A stretch of DNA of 64,000 bases from Pollenia angustigena (Eukaryota; Arthropoda; Insecta; Diptera; Polleniidae): NCBI GenBank assembly GCA_930367215.1, contig OV884056.1, positions 198,689,310-198,753,309 on the forward strand, read 5' to 3'. Positions 21,961-33,383 of this stretch are shown in pieces (position 1 is the stretch's first letter; every line of letters starts with the position of its first letter). The position numbers were made by a program, and so were the translations under genes. Below the pieces are notes generated by a model that did not search any database, had not been told where the DNA came from, and saw only the letters and a program-made list of their open reading frames with translations.

Positions 21961-23738
21961 TAACAAAGCCCGTATTAGATGTTTGATGATAGCTGACTCT
22001 TTTTTGAGACGGCTAGAACGGTTTTCTTCGCATATTTGACTACTCTGATGTGTGCTACATACTTCTTATTTTTAACTCTTCATTTATTTGCCAACGCATG
22101 GTAAGATTTTGAAGTATATCGGGCAATTTCAACGTTCAACATAGATCGAGGTTGGTTGCATTGTATCAAAAATTTTTACTGGATCGTCGTTTTTTAGTAA
22201 ACGGTTTTTACTTTCGAAAGCTTTCACTGTCTTAAAAACAAAAGACTTTCTAATTTGGATTTCAGAAAAGTCACAAAAATATTCAAATTTTCTTTAATGA
22301 GGATTATTTTCACAAAATGTACAAATGAACTTACGATCTTCTAATTCTAATTCGTTTTATGATATTTTTTCTACTTATTATCAATTTATTGAATTAGTAT
22401 AAAATAATCTTCTGATAACTTTATTACAGTATTTTCTTACATTTTTAAAGATTTAAGAAATATAAATTCGGTTCGTTGTGTTTAATTTATTAATCAACTG
22501 CCAACTTTATTATCTGAAATGTGAACGGCCTTTGCTAAAACGCGTTGAAAACCCTTAGTGTGAACATAGCATTACCCAACCTATTCAGCGCCAACATAGT
22601 AGCCATGATTGTACTTAAGGGAGCCAAATAAATATTGCCAGTCCCGTTTGTAAAAGTAAAAATAATTTTTGGTTTTTTACGCACTTATTTTTCAGTTCCT
22701 TTGTGTTGTGTAATAAAAAAAATGCGCTTAGAGTTTTCCCCTTTTCTTTCTGTTCTAGTCCTCTTCTAGCCATCTTCTAGCCATCTTCTATCGCTTTACA
22801 TTTAAAGGAGTCAAAGCTAACAAACACTCAAACATTTAAACAATCTTATTTTCACTTCCTCTTAGTTAAATGTTGTTAAAAAAAAATCAATCTTATAGCT
22901 ATGAAGATATTTTCAAAACAATTATTCTTAAAACAAATTACATGCCACAGCCACGTTAGAAATATAAAAAGAATTATAAGCGACATACATATTAGAAAGT
23001 ACTTTAAAAAATGTACTTAAACTTATTTTACATTTTTGGAAACAAAAAAATTTTTCAAACCTTTTGTAATGTTTATGAACTTTAGCTTGACAAGTACCAG
23101 CAATAAGCAGATGATTAGTAAACATAAATAAACCAATGAAGGGTCTTCAGTGGAAATATCTGTGAAAATCTACCAGGAAAAGTGCTTAGCCCCATGAAAA
23201 GGCCACTTTATTCTACATATGTATTGTGTTGTAGTACTTTATTATTTTCAGTTGAACATAAAACACGTACCACTGATGATGATCGCACTTAAACCAAGTG
23301 CGTGATATGCAATTGCAATTATGTTGTACGAGTTGTATGTTTACAACAACTTTTTTCTTTATAATTTTTAACTAAAAAGAAAAGAAAGAAAAAACGTGAT
23401 TTGACATTATTTTGTCAGGGGTTTTGAAGCAAAAAAAAAAAAAGTAACTGAAAAAAGAAGGCTTTACTGTTAAATCGATAATAAGTTCTAAAATATTATT
23501 AACTGTTTTGTGAAATAAAATTGATTACAATTTTTGAACACGTTTAAAAGAAAATATTGGCAGGCCAATAAATTTATTGGAATTTCATATGAATTCTAAA
23601 ATGGTATGTAGTTATGAGACAATTACCCTGTAATTCGGATGATTATTTAATAAAAAGTAGCATAAAAATTGGTAATCGTAAAAATTGGTTCTAAAACTAG
23701 CAAATGAAAATTATTTCTTGTCTGCTATCAGTATGTAT
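21961..23738. other. Unassigned AT-rich stretch
   Basis: No supported gene. A tandem TTCTAGCCATC pair occurs at about 22764-22790. Small frames have no domain. Solo GTGTGAACATAGCATTACCC near 22558 looks like a MITE end but lacks a partner. Confidence 0.5.
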
Positions 23739-24163
23739 CAGAGAACGGCTTTGTGCGATTGCAAAAAAATCGCAGTAAATGAACACCAACAAATACACTC
23801 GCTTGCGGTCATACAATCAAACTTGCGCAACCGCAAACATTCGCTGCTGGTTTGCAGTCATTCAAATAATGCACATCGTGCTTTGTTATTTATTCCATCG
23901 TTTAGCTTCGTTTTGTCAATAAAGATGTTTGTGTGTTTGGTCCGACAATGATTGTTTTGGCAAAGAAAAAAAAAAAATACAAACAAAAAAGCCAGAATCA
24001 AGCAATCATTACTCATGTAGGCATTCAGCAGTTACTATGTAGGTAGTACAAGAAAAAAAATTTAAATTAAACTAAACGCACATATGTAGGTCAAACAATT
24101 TCCATAGAAACAGAAGACTTTTTTTATCATCTTAAAAAGTACAGTAGTTCTGTATGTACAATG

Positions 24164-25038
24164 CAGTGTTGCCATTAGGATACGAAAGATACATTTTTCG
24201 TATCTTTTGATGGCTTTACGTACCATGTATAATCCTGACATTTTTCGTATCTTTTGAATCCGTATGCTAAATGTACTAAAACTTATTAAGACTGATCATC
24301 GTAACCGAATCAATACTTATACAATAGCAGCTTTCATAATGGTGAAAGAAAACATTAAGGATGTTTCAACATGCGAGGATTACAAGTAGTGAAAAGTTGT
24401 TCGGAGGAAATATAAACATCTTTTATTTTCAGGAAATTTATATGAACTTCTTGATAAAATCGCCTTTAGTCGTATATTAATTTTTACAACTGAATTTGTT
24501 TCGATAACATCCAAAGATATTTACATACATATATATTTTTAATGTTTGCTTATTGAATTTTTAAAAATTACATACCTAATATTTATGACTTAAATAAATA
24601 TGAAAATGAATTTATATGATATACAGCCATGTCACAGAATACAATTCCGTTCGGAAACGGAATTCATTCCCTATTTTGGTGCTTCAGAAAATGACGAAAA
24701 AATGTTTCGGAATGAAACCATTTCTGTTTTCATGAACGGTATGGAAGTTGTCTGTATCTGGAAGGCCATAAAACTATCAAAATTCACTTTCCATCAACAA
24801 ACAAATATGTTTTCTTCAATTCCGAACGGTATCATTCCGAACGGAATTGTACTCTGTGACATGGCCCATAATTTTTTTTTACAATATTCATTTATGCAAT
24901 ATGAAATAAAAATGTATTGTTAACTTAAAACTTTAAAAGTGGACTTAAATTTTTTTTGCAAAATGTATCTTTTTGGGAAAAAGTGTATCTTATTTAAAAC
25001 TAAAATGTATCTTTCTCGAAATTTCACTGGCAACACTG
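24164..25038. mobile_element. hAT-type element nested in K, TSD GTACAATG
   Basis: Ends CAGTGTTGCCA / TGGCAACACTG with perfect 8-bp direct repeats GTACAATG at 24156-24163 and 25039-25046. The uninterrupted copy at 32621-33383 has a single such site (TGTACAATG), proving insertion. Subterminal repeats of ATACGAAAGATAC / TTTTCGTATCTTTT and GTATCTTTT lie at both ends and are plausible transposase sites. No transposase; a further palindromic element sits inside at 24627-24864. Confidence 0.95.
24627..24864. mobile_element. Palindromic MITE nested within the nested hAT
   Basis: CCATGTCACAGAATACAATT then CCGTTCGGAA is mirrored by TTCCGAACGG then AATTGTACTCTGTGACATGG, about 29 of 30 positions. CCGTTCGGAA repeats internally. 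No direct flanking duplication was found. The 107-codon frame 24600-24923 is produced by reading through this element and is not coding. This is the third level of a nest: K, then hAT, then this MITE. Confidence 0.8.
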
Positions 25039-25453
25039 GTACAATGTATTCCTGTTATTGTTGTTTTATTGTTGTTAATTTTAACAAAGCGTCTCATCGA
25101 GTGGTTTATTGTTGTTATTGTTGTTAATGTTTACAAAGCGTCTCATCGAGTGGATAATGACTACTTGAATGCAAAAGTATAAGAATGTGTGCTTTTTGAA
25201 TTTACATAGTTGTGTTATATTGCGTGCGCAACAAAAAAATGCAAACAAAGCACTTTCAATAAAAAACGCACACACACACAAATGTGTACGAAACGATGTA
25301 AAAATTACCAACGTTGAACTTTGTTTTGCAGGCAAAGAGTGAATGTAAATTTGAGCGTAAGAATAAATCAAGAAAAATAGTGATTTTGCAGTTATCTGAT
25401 GCAGATACGCCAAAATGGTAAAAATGAATGCAAACAGTTAGCAATAATACAAC

Positions 25454-25830
25454 CAGCGTTGCCAAAAAATCTTTATTTAGCCAAGAAAAAATTCATTTTG
25501 AATAGAAAAATCTTAAGATTTTGTAAAAATTATAAGTTTTTAATAAGAACATGCTTCTTATAATGGAAACTATTTAAACTAAAATATATAATTGCGGTAT
25601 TTATACAAAATTAAATTGTAGGTTTAAATTCGTAAAAATACATTTAAAAAATTGACTGTTTAAGAAACTGTAAAAAAATAATGTACGTTGTACACACTTA
25701 AAGCTAAAAAATCTTAATTTCTAAAAATAAAAAAATCTTCATTTAAGAAAAAAAAAATCTTCAAATCATATTTTGGTAAAAAAAAATAAAATTTCAAAAA
25801 TAAGATAACATCTGCATTCTGGCAACGCTG
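25454..25830. mobile_element. hAT-type MITE, near-perfect TSD AAYACAAC
   Basis: CAGCGTTGCCA at the left and TGGCAACGCTG at the right, flanked by AATACAAC (25446-25453) and AACACAAC (25831-25838), 7 of 8 identical. The interior is AT-rich with repeated AAATCTT / AAGATTTT units near both ends. Non-coding. Its ends differ by one base from those of 24164-25038, so the two families may share a transposase. Confidence 0.85.
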
Positions 25831-25865
25831 AACACAACGGTATCGTGTTTAAACTTAAGCGAGAT

Positions 25866-25959
25866 TAAGTGCTGGCTCACACTCTTCAAGTTTTAGCCGT
25901 CAAGTCTTGAGCTTTTTCTCTCTCTCTCCTAAAACTAGAAGAGTGTGAACTAGCACTTA
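25866..25959. repeat. Short MITE, family B (AAGTGCTGGYTCACACTCTT)
   Basis: TAAGTGCTGGCTCACACTCT and its mirror AGAGTGTGAACTAGCACTTA bound a 94-bp palindrome containing a CTCTCTCTC tract. A larger relative with the same ends and tract, interrupted by another element, is at 56951-57482. Confidence 0.7.
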
Positions 25960-27429
25960 TTAATTAAAAGAAAATGAATAAACTGGCCCCAGTGTTGCCA
26001 CAAGTTAAAGAATAAAAGTGCTTAATCGCCTTAAGAATAGTGTTAACATGTTCGACAGCTAAAATGAAAAGTGATAGATATGTTTTATTATATTTTTTTT
26101 TAATAAAACCATTAGAAAACCTAGTTAACAATTTTGATTCAAGTTTCGCTCACAATCAAAAAATAATTTTCACTTGGTGTTCATAACAGAGCAACAATTT
26201 CTTTTGCAGCCACACACATTTTACATTAAGAAATCGTTTGCAAGTTTTAGCCACAGCAATATTATGCATTTATTTTTATTTTTGTAATCATTTTGTTAAA
26301 ATTTTCATTCAAAACTAAATAAAGCTATTTTAAACGTCAGAAACAATTTCATACAAATTGTTGCTGAAGTTCTAGTTGACTCAACTTTTTTAAAAAAATT
26401 TAGTTACATTTTTGTTCTAAAAATTAAAGGAAAATTATATATGAAATACTTTGGGAAGAAAAAAGATAGAAGAAAAGACGAAATTGTTGCTCCAATTGTG
26501 AACGAAGCTTTGATGTTTAAATACAGGTTAACTTTGTATTTTTTTTTTTTAATTTCTCAAGTTTTTATTTCCCAAAATTGAATGATATATTTTCTAACAC
26601 AGAAATATATTTAGCAATATATCAAATAAAAAACGTTTTTTCCAACGTAAAGATATTTATACCAAATTACTTCTCTTCATACGCTTATATTTGCGACTTT
26701 AATTTTTTTTTAACTGAATTAGAATTAGATACCGTTGTTTTTTTTAATAATTTAAATGCAAAATTAGTTTTTTTGACATTTTGCTATGTATAACTGAGAA
26801 ACTAAGCATTTTATCGTCAATCGGCACGGAGGATTTTAGATATTAAAGATCTTGACCAGTGTTCATAGTTTCGAGCCAAACTCTTGAGCCGTTTTTGTGC
26901 CATTTTAAAAATAAACGAGCAAACTTAAGCCATTTGTTGCTTTTACAAAGAAATTAAGGAATTCATAACACAATGAAATGCTTTTAAAATAACAAATTAT
27001 CGGCACTGAAAAAGTATTTTACATAATTTCATATAAAATATGTAGATGTTGGCCCATATAATACAAATGTACCACGTCACATTCATCAAATAACGGTGCA
27101 TTTGTGTTTTTTGCTGTTTACTTCGTCATCCAGAGTCAGAGGCTAAATTAATCATAGTGAGTTATATCTTGTTTGAAAGGCTACTTAATTAGGCATCGAA
27201 TAGTGGCTAATTGGCTTTGATGCCTAAAGTATACAGTGCCAAAACTTATACCTTATGATATTGGGTTCATCCTTGTATGCGGTACGGGCCAGAGCATCAT
27301 TTTCCATTCACCAAGTGTGTCCAAGCCAACGGAGTTGTTGTATTCTAATGTGCAGGACTATATCTACCTCTACACGTTAATTAAAAACTGTTTCTACTAT
27401 TTTTTGCCTCATTGTTAATTGAAAAATAA
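25960..27429. other. Unassigned stretch with a solo hAT-like end
   Basis: Begins near CAGTGTTGCCA at 25990-26000, a hAT-type end without an identified partner. The rest is AT-rich with no domain in any frame. A slightly GC-richer patch is at 27260-27340. Confidence 0.4.
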
Positions 27430-28080
27430 AAACGATTTTTTTTCTCCCACGGTTCTGCACGGCAGCGACTGTCGTTCCTTCGTGTGGAACGGGTTTTCAT
27501 GGTGCCATCTGACAACCCGTCAATAAGCCTGTGGCTCAGCTGTGTTATTATCGCCACCTGCAAAATTAATTTGACTTGATCACTTGTCAGCCAGACGCCG
27601 ACCATTGTTACTTAAAATTAAAAATTAAATAAACTAGGGCTAAACTAAAGAGCGAAAAAATACACAGAAAAAAATAAAAATTGATTTCAATTAAAAAATT
27701 TGTGATATTAATTAAAAAATTAATTGAATTTGCACCAGTAAACAAATGTATAGTATCAATTAAACCAGTTAATAGTATTAATTAAACGTTTAATTCACTT
27801 GATTAAATTTTTAATTAAAACTGATTTTGTTTTTTGATTAATGCTTTAATTGGTGAAAAATTTTGGAGAATTTTTTCTGTGTATAAAGTGTAAAAGTTCC
27901 ATTGAGCCCAAAAAAATGAGGGTGTTTTTTTTCTCTTGTGTAAAGTCAGTGAGTGTGTGCGCGCCGGCCGCTAACTGAGCTGTCTTAACAAACCACTTGA
28001 TTGAGGTCTCCGACCACTTTTTAATTCCGGACAACGTACCCAAGCAACAGGTTACCAGCCCCATTTACACCCCAACCACG
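27430..28080 (-). other. GC-richer patches of unknown origin split by a MITE
   Basis: Two patches, 27450-27605 and 27950-28080, stand out in base composition. On the minus strand they carry frames of 74 codons (27381-27605, beginning MVGVWLTSDQVKLILQV) and 72 codons (27846-28064, containing VKTAQLAAGAHTLTDF). A TA-flanked MITE lies between them. They could be old retroelement or exon pieces. I do not recognise either translation and assign no function. Confidence 0.3.
27663..27881. mobile_element. CACAGAAAAA-group MITE, TA duplication
   Basis: Ends CACAGAAAAAAAT / ATTTTTTCTGTG with TA on both sides (27661-27662, 27882-27883). The arms are made of AATTAAAA/TTAATTG units. Non-coding, 219 bp. 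A TA duplication suggests a Tc1/mariner-type transposase. It shares only its outermost end with the larger elements at 42199-43559 and 63581-64000. Confidence 0.7.
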
Positions 28081-29017
28081 AGTATTAATAGGAAAAAATC
28101 TTGTTATTGTTCAAATATTAATGGCTAAGCTGCACCGTATGCATTTGTTTGCTAATCAAGCATATAACATTCTTCCCAAAAAGTCTATGCAAATCAATTC
28201 TTTTCAAACAATAATTATGAAAAACTAGCCCTGGTCATTTTTATCCCTTTCACTTCCAACGTTAGCTGATTCCTTTTTTAAATGACTGTTTCAAATCTTA
28301 CGTTTTTACATATTCACTGTCATTATTAAAACAAGAAAAAAACTTGCTGTAGTGAATAGAAATTTAAAATTTTAAAAAAAAATTTCTTTGTGTCACGAAT
28401 AACTAAAATATGTACATTTTGCCATCAGCTATTTAATATTACAAATCACTTGTTTTGGATTTGTTTAAAAGAAAAAAATATTTTTAAAACTTGCTACGCC
28501 TTCAAAAATGTGCGATCAATCGATCAATTTAGGGTTTTTTTCCTTAATATGAGATCATATCTCTATTTTTGCCAATGATTTCAAACAAATTAAATTCGAA
28601 TTAATTTCTCTTTACTTACAAAAGTAACAACAAAATATGTTTATTTATTTCATTAACAAAAAATCTCGAAAAAAATTTATATAATCAATATAACAAGTTT
28701 TAAAGAAAAATAAAATGAAAGGAATATTTGCATATAAATTAGCAAAAAAAAAAAAAAAAGAAACAAAATAATCAAAATTCGACATTCTACTTTTTTTGTT
28801 TTAAATTATATAAATAAAAATATTTATAAGTCGTGCAAAGTTTTGAAAAAAACTTAAACTTAAATATGTTAACACTTAAAATCGTCTTACTTTTTTTTAG
28901 CGAATAAAAATATTTAACGTATTTGAAAAACAATATACAAATACAAAACAAACAGTTGATTTGTATTTTGTATCTTGTCAAACGTCTCAATGGTGTTTAT
29001 AAAGCAGAACAACAAGT
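28081..29017. other. Unassigned AT-rich stretch
   Basis: No gene, inverted ends or known repeat seen. An A-run is at 28745-28759. Confidence 0.5.
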
Positions 29018-29870
29018 ACAAAAAAAAAAGTGAGAAAGTATAGTCGCTCAAACCCGACCAAAAAATATCCTACAGCACAATATTTTGAAATAAATGATCG
29101 AGGGAGTACCCTATTTGGAGCTGATTTTGATATTGGCAGGGTGAGGCAGTCGCAACAACACTGGAAGCTTATAGAAGCGAAATCTTTAGACACTATTTGG
29201 ATATGGCTAATGATAGATGGAAGAAACTAGATGGCTTCCAAAGTTACATGGCACACATACTACATAAGTCGCTGTGAGCGACTTCTCAACTTCAGTCGCT
29301 GGAATATGTCGAGGCTGGTATACGCACTTACTGGTCACTGGACGATCGGTAAGCACGTTATGACACTCGGTCTCCCTTTTAATGAATGTTGCCGCAGCTG
29401 CAGAGAACCTGGAACTGAGCTCCTATGTGATTGCTCATTCAACACGACATGGATTATTTGGGAATTATCTCGACAAGGACTCTCTGAGATTTCGCGGGTG
29501 AAGCTCGGCAATTTGGTGGAATATCTCGACGCAACGGTTTGGCTCTAGCCACCTCAGTATTGCCCTAGCGTCACGTTTGATCCGGGGTTCCTACACTTGA
29601 CTAGTTGTGTGTTGTGAAAACGGAGTCTCTGTCGACTCAACTTGAAGCACGCCTACTTTTTGGGCGTGCTACCACGTTAGCCAATCAACCCTATTTCGGA
29701 ATCATGGGCCAAATTCCATCGATAGAATTCCAGCCAGTCTGCCAGCCGGACGAACGGAAATCGCTTAACATAAATTTGGGTCTAGGACCAATATTTTAAG
29801 GTGCTACAAACATCAGCACAAACGCATAGTACCCTCTCTACTATTGAGTTGTGGGTATAAAGATAACAAT
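29018..29870 (-). repeat. Family A ends flanking foreign retroelement DNA
   Basis: The left edge (AACAAGTAC..AAAGTATAGTCGCTCAAACC) matches the inverted right end of family A at 48990-49041. The right edge (CATCAGCACAAACGCATAGT..ACCCTCTC..GTGGGTATAA) matches the inverted left end at 48483-48525. Between them the usual family A body is missing and is replaced by plus-strand non-LTR sequence (29231-29548). Either the element captured retroelement DNA or two partial copies border an insertion. Confidence 0.6.
29231..29548 (+). pseudogene. Degenerate non-LTR retrotransposon ORF2 C-terminus
   Basis: The translation contains MSRLVYALTGHWTIGKHVMT then LGLPFNECCRSCREPGTELL then CDCS, matching the widespread ORF2 tail pattern (LTGHxxxGxHxxxLGL..N..CRxCxxxxE...HLLCxCP) located after the RNase H domain. 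The CxxC and the C-x-C part survive; the His of HLLC is lost. It ends LVEYLDATVWL. Upstream 29030-29230 continues the same kind of sequence with a stop before codon 1. Clearly more GC-rich than its surroundings. RT itself is absent. Confidence 0.75.
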
Positions 29871-30499
29871 AAAAATATGCTTGACTTTAAATCTGTTGTT
29901 GGTCTGTCTGTTTGTCTACTCTGCTTTTAACATGTAAAATAAGCAATTTATGTTAATGTGCCTTCACAGCTTGTGGCTACCAAAGAAGAGTAACTAACAC
30001 ACACAACCACACTCATAACTTTACTATTTACTTGTGGTCTACTGGTAAACCAACTGGCAGCCATGAAAGAGCGAATATCTTAAAAAGCTTAAACAAAAAC
30101 TAGGCAATGACAAAAATAACCAAATTGTTTTGTTGTTTTTGGTGGAAAAGGTTTTTTTTTTTTTTGAATTTTTTTGTTATACCATTGACATTGTAGTAGC
30201 AAATCCAAAAAAAAACATGGCATATTTTAAGATTTTCTATCTGCTGATTTCTTTTAAATGATATTGAGTCCGAAAAAATTTCAATACAGAGTTGTTTGAG
30301 GTTCAAAAATATTTAATATTTAACAATAACTAAGTTATTAATTTTACTCAAATTTGAAAATGTAATGCGGCACATAAATAATTTATAGCCATTCTGGAAG
30401 TAAAGTAAAATGCTGACAAAATCGAACACTAATTGACACGACATATAAACCGGTTCAGATGTCGTTATTATAGGCTGCCTTCCTAAACGCATGTAAACG
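29871..30499. other. Unassigned AT-rich stretch
   Basis: No supported feature. Short reverse frames at 30100-30306 and 30313-30546 have no domain. Confidence 0.45.
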
Positions 30500-30790
30500 C
30501 AAATTTGATTGGAACCGGTCCATATTTGACGATAGCTACCATACAAATACTACTCCCGAAAATAGCATTTAGTGCCATAACATTCTTTTAAATGTTGTTA
30601 TTGACATAAAAATAGACCCCTTCACATTTATAATAGCTTCTTTATCATGACAAAATATGCAGATAGGCTTAAAATTAGCCTTTGGTCCCCTTTAAATCAA
30701 CATCCTAAAATCACTTAAAGGCATTTAAGATGAAGATGTCTAAATAATATTCGGTACACAGAACTTTTATATGAATTCTTCTCAACGTTA
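30500..30790 (+). repeat. Dispersed repeat family A, partial copy
   Basis: Aligns with the middle and end of 20485-21215: AACCGGTCCATATTTG, CATACAAATACTACTCC, then TCTAAATAATATTCGGTACA and CTTTTATATGAATTC. The start motif and the terminal GGTCGGGCTTGACC are missing; a MITE follows directly. Confidence 0.55.
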
Positions 30791-30797
30791 TAACATA

Positions 30798-31246
30798 ATT
30801 GTCCAATTCACTAGCTCTGTCGTATGACTTATCACTTTGTTTTCTTCTTCATTAACAAAAGTTGACATTCACATTATTCGTTATGTACAATGAAATTAAG
30901 CCAGGTGTAGGAAGGAGTTTTAATTTGATGTCAAATGGTAATAAATATTAATTGATAAGCAATTTTAATTAAATTCGTTTAAAAAATAATTTGAAAAAAT
31001 ATATTTTATAATTTTATCATAACACATTAAATTTGTGGTGTCATTATCACATTCTAAAATGATTTTTACAAATTCACCAAACAAATCGAACATTTCCAGG
31101 CCTGGTTTGAATACAAAATTTTAAAAAACACATAAAAATCTATCGTATAATAAGACAATACTTTTTTATGAAATTCAACAGCAACGAAATTTATACGATC
31201 GTACAACGAATACGACGTTGCTATGAGCTTATGAATTGGACAAATT
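30798..31246. repeat. MITE-like element with TTGTCCAATTCA ends
   Basis: TTGTCCAATTCACTAGCTC at the left and GAGCTTATGAATTGGACAA at the right are inverted repeats with two mismatches; inside them CTGTCGTATGA and CGAATACGACG are loosely mirrored. The body is AT-rich and non-coding. No firm target duplication. Confidence 0.6.
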
Positions 31247-31539
31247 TTGTTCTGGCGGCTTCATGATTGCCCGAGGGTCCCGAATAGAGTAGACTTTTGA
31301 ATATTTGTTTTTTAATGATGTGGTGAAGGGAATCATACGGTTCGGCATTCTTTATTTTTTATAGAAAATTAAATAAAGTTCAAAAATAAAGTCAAAATTA
31401 AACAAAAAAAATCACAAAACAATACAAAACATAGAAAGACTAGCGAAAAACTTTAAAAGGAATTGGTAGGAGTTTCAGACGCGCATTTATAGCGTCTAAA
31501 ATATGGCGAAAACCGGTATCATGTTTAATGGCTGATTCA

Positions 31540-31655
31540 TCGATTTCGAACGAAAACTTCGTTCGCTAAACTTTCATGTAAAACAAAAGAAATATTTTTT
31601 AATTTGTTTTTGCTTTAAATGTATGTTAAGCGATCGAGGTAGTGCTGGGATACTA
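31540..31655. repeat. Small palindromic MITE (TTCGTTCGC family)
   Basis: ATCGATTTCGAACG..AACTTCGTTCGC..CATGTAAAACAAAAG is loosely mirrored by TTTGCTTTAAATG..GTTAAGCGATCGAGG. It is a relative of 4003-4068 and 6482-6624. Its right end became part of the target of the next element. Confidence 0.6.
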
Positions 31656-32122
31656 TCGATATTTATCGATAGTTCAGATTTCACTATCGATATATCGATA
31701 TTACTATCGACTGAATGTTTGTACTTGTGCAGGAAAACTTTAATTAGTTTTTTATAAGGCTACAGTTCGTCGTTTTTATCACTTTATTGAATGTATGAGA
31801 CGTTTGTATATACGCACGTTATTTTAGATGGCAGTTTTTAAAAAATTGATAAGTACCTTTCTGAAGGAACCGAAGTAACAGGGACTATAAGATATTCCAT
31901 TGCAACTTTAAAAAATTTTCTAAATTCTAAACCAAAAAATGTAATCAAACTAGCGGACTTATCCTCTAATGGTCGTTCATTGTTTTGTCCTATGCTTGCA
32001 ATTGCATTTGGATTTGGAATTGCATTTTTACAACATTACAAAAATATTGGACATTTCAGTCCCTATATAAACATGTACAAATTTCGACTTACAGGCCTTT
32101 AATTAGCAGTAAAAAGCACTGC

Positions 32123-32480
32123 TAAAGCATAGATTACACTATCTCACAAGTCTTACGTATTCCATAATACTTTATGAGATAGAAATCTAATGAGTTTTGC
32201 TACGACTGTCAAAAAATCTAATGTAGCATGACAGTTTGTGTTCACACCATCACACAAAGTATAAACACTAACACATGAAAAAAATGCAACCCTGATCCAA
32301 TGAAAAGTATTATTGTTTAGAAATTTTTCAAAAAACGATGAAGTCGTATGGGATTTCAAACTTTTTTCATAATACTTTTCATTTTCGTGACACATTGCAT
32401 TCACACTATCACACTTTGTCATATTACTTAAGATTTTGACATGTATTAATGCAAAGTATAATAGTGTAGTCTAGCCTTAA
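32123..32480. repeat. MITE with TTACACTAT-type ends
   Basis: TAAAGCATAGATTACACTAT at the left and ATAGTGTAGTCTAGCCTTAA at the right are imperfect inverted repeats; AATACTTT and CACTATCACA motifs recur inside in both directions. Non-coding, about 358 bp, nested in the hAT element. Confidence 0.65.
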
Positions 32481-32620
32481 GCAATCCATACCACTTGCCA
32501 TTCTTGTGTTTGTATTCATTGCTTTCATTCAGCACGAATTAATAATAGCAACTACAAATTTGCGGCAAAAAACTGTGTGTGTATAGCTGCTGTTAGATGT
32601 CTTCACAGCTGTATTTTAAA

Positions 32621-33383
32621 CAGAGAACGGCTTTGTGCAATTGCAAAAAAATCGCATTAAATGAACATCAAGAAATACACTCGCTCGCGGTCATACAATC
32701 AAACTTGCGCAACCGCAAACATTTGCAGTCATTCAAATAATGCACATCGTGCTTTGTTATTTATACCATCATTAGCTTCGTTTTTTGATAAAGATGTTTG
32801 TGTGTTCGGTGCGACAATGATTGTTTTGGTAAAGAAAAAAAAAATACAAACAAAAAAGCCAGAAATCAAGCAATCATTACTCATGTATTCATTCAGCAGT
32901 TGCTATGTAGTACAAGAAAAAAAAAATTTAAATGAAACTAAACGCACATATGTAGGTACAAACAATTTCCATAAAAGCAGATGACTTTTTTTAACATCTT
33001 TAAAAGTACAGTAGTTCTTTATGTACAATGTATTCTTGTTACTGTTGTTTTTATTGTTGTTAATTTTAACAAAGCGTCTCATCGAGTGGTTTATTGTTGT
33101 TATTGTTGTTAATGTTAACAAAGCATCTCAGCGAGTGGACAATGACTACTTGAATGAAAAGTATAACAATGTGTGCCTTTGAATTTACACAAGTGTGTTA
33201 TATTGCGTGCGCAACAATAATGCAAACAAAGCACTTTCAATAAAAGACGAATCCATGCAAAAATCAAATGTATACGAAACGATGTAAAAATTACCAACGT
33301 TGAACTTTGTTTTGCAGCAAAGAGTGAATGTAAATTTGAGCGTATGAATAAATCAAGAAAAATTGTGATTTTGCAGTTCTCTG
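32621..33383. mobile_element. hAT-type element K, copy 2, TSD ATTTTAAA
   Basis: Ends CAGAGAACGG / GTTCTCTG with perfect 8-bp direct repeats ATTTTAAA at 32613-32620 and 33384-33391. It is the uninterrupted counterpart of 23739-25398. It has the same 54-bp tandem pair (AAAGCRTCTCAKCGAGTGG at about 33070-33140). Non-coding; non-autonomous. It is nested inside the larger hAT at 31640-33466. Confidence 0.95.

Larger units (their letters stand above)
23739..25398. mobile_element. hAT-type element K, copy 1, interrupted by another hAT
   Basis: Ends CAGAGAACGG and (inverted) CAGATAAC; its two halves, 23739-24163 and 25047-25398, together align closely with the uninterrupted copy at 32621-33383. The interruption is the 875-bp hAT at 24164-25038 plus one copy of its target duplication. 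Shared internal landmarks are AACTTGCGCAACCGCAAAC, GATTGTTTTGG and a 54-bp tandem pair ending AAAGCGTCTCATCGAGTGG. This copy has no clean 8-bp flanking repeat (GTATGTAT versus ATGCAGAT). Frames across it are non-coding. Confidence 0.85.

Noticed and set aside
24600..24923. 107-codon frame inside the nested hAT
   Set aside because: Most of it is translation of the palindromic MITE at 24627-24864; both arms yield the residues, so it is not a gene.
32661..32984. 107-codon frame in element K copy 2
   Set aside because: The aligned frame in copy 1 (23685-23951) diverges and stops differently; the element is non-coding.
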